Origin: Diploptera punctata
Lineage: Eukaryota > Arthropoda > Insecta > Blattodea > Blaberidae
Direction: 5' to 3'
NCBI GenBank assembly: GCA_030220185.1
Contig: JASPKZ010005705.1
Location: 2,219,501-2,283,500 of the forward strand
Length of the DNA: 64,000 nucleotides
Positions 63,636 to 64,000 of the stretch are shown one piece after another. Position 1 is the stretch's first letter, and each line of letters opens with the position of its first letter. Position numbers and translations under genes: made by a program. Below the pieces are notes generated by a model. It ran no database searches. It was not told the origin of the DNA and was given only the letters and a program-made list of their open reading frames with translations.

Positions 63636-64000
63636 TTTGGAAAATACGAGTGCTAAAATGACATTGAGTTAGATGTAAAGTACTGCAAGCCTATAAAACA
63701 TTGTGGATATAAAAACGTTAATCTTTCTTTTATCTTCTGGTAACACTGCACATATTGTGTAAATTTTACGGCCGACCGAGGCCTTCAGGGAAAGGAAGTG
63801 CTCCGTATATCAATGAAATATGATAGTCTATGTAAGAAAATCATTACACGGTACCAGGTCATGACGATATAAGATCAATAATTGTTGTCTGGATGATATC
63901 CTAACATAATCTTGTTAGGATTGTGCCCTACACGGTCTTCACTATAGGGTTTATGATTTAAATATGCAGAAAACATGCGAACAATTGGTGTGATGAAATA
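63636..64000. other. Spacer to window end
   Basis: Nothing recognised. Confidence 0.4.

Overview
This window looks like repeat-saturated, gene-free DNA from an insect nuclear genome. The best guess is a large cockroach- or termite-like genome (Blattodea), because the dominant LINE and the tRNA-derived SINEs resemble repeats I associate with cockroach assemblies; that placement comes from memory and is not proven here. The base composition is AT-rich, with many (ATT)n and (TA)n tracts. A remnant of mitochondrial cytochrome b reads correctly only in the invertebrate mitochondrial code (AGA = Ser). I found no convincing host exon, rRNA, functional tRNA or CRISPR array.

Family names used below are local. 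RTE-A is a 3.3-kb APE-endonuclease/reverse-transcriptase LINE ending in (GTAA)n; it has one full-length copy (53376-56641) and about ten 5'-truncated fragments. LINE-B, LINE-C, LINE-D and LINE-F are other non-LTR families. SINE-1 to SINE-6 are tRNA-derived. R1 is a ~0.7-kb non-autonomous element with five copies. R2 is an interspersed repeat whose left end reads ACTAGCTAATACCC.

Layout. 0-5 kb: SINE-3 tail, R1 copies, a hAT element with a perfect 8-bp duplication, RTE-A fragments. 5-14.7 kb: an internally deleted LINE-D, SINEs, an ~800-bp polypyrimidine tract, an inverted R1 pair. 15-18 kb: a 0.7-kb foldback and an open LINE-B RT fragment. 20-27 kb: RTE-A split by a SINE with 11-bp duplications, small mariner-like and hAT elements, and a 1.5-kb Tc1-like transposon. 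28-36 kb: a mariner-like element split by a LINE, a PIF/Harbinger remnant, and a Penelope-like inverted-repeat element whose two arms each carry a hammerhead-ribozyme-like motif. 36-48 kb: nested LINEs and SINEs and long inverted repeats. 48.1-52.7 kb: a hAT inside another hAT. 52.8-57 kb: LINE-D interrupted by a cytochrome b NUMT, itself interrupted by full-length RTE-A. 57-64 kb: SINEs, a foldback mariner-like element, and a CACTA/Mirage/Chapaev-like element with TTA duplications.

How the parts work together: the autonomous LINEs appear to supply the machinery for the SINEs. SINE-1 and SINE-2 share one tRNA-derived head and body but have different 3' tails. SINE-1's tail matches the 3' end of LINE-B, and SINE-2's tail matches the 3' end of LINE-D. 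This suggests one SINE body has been paired with two LINE partners. Every transposase or polymerase frame seen is broken or truncated, so the region reads as a layered fossil record.
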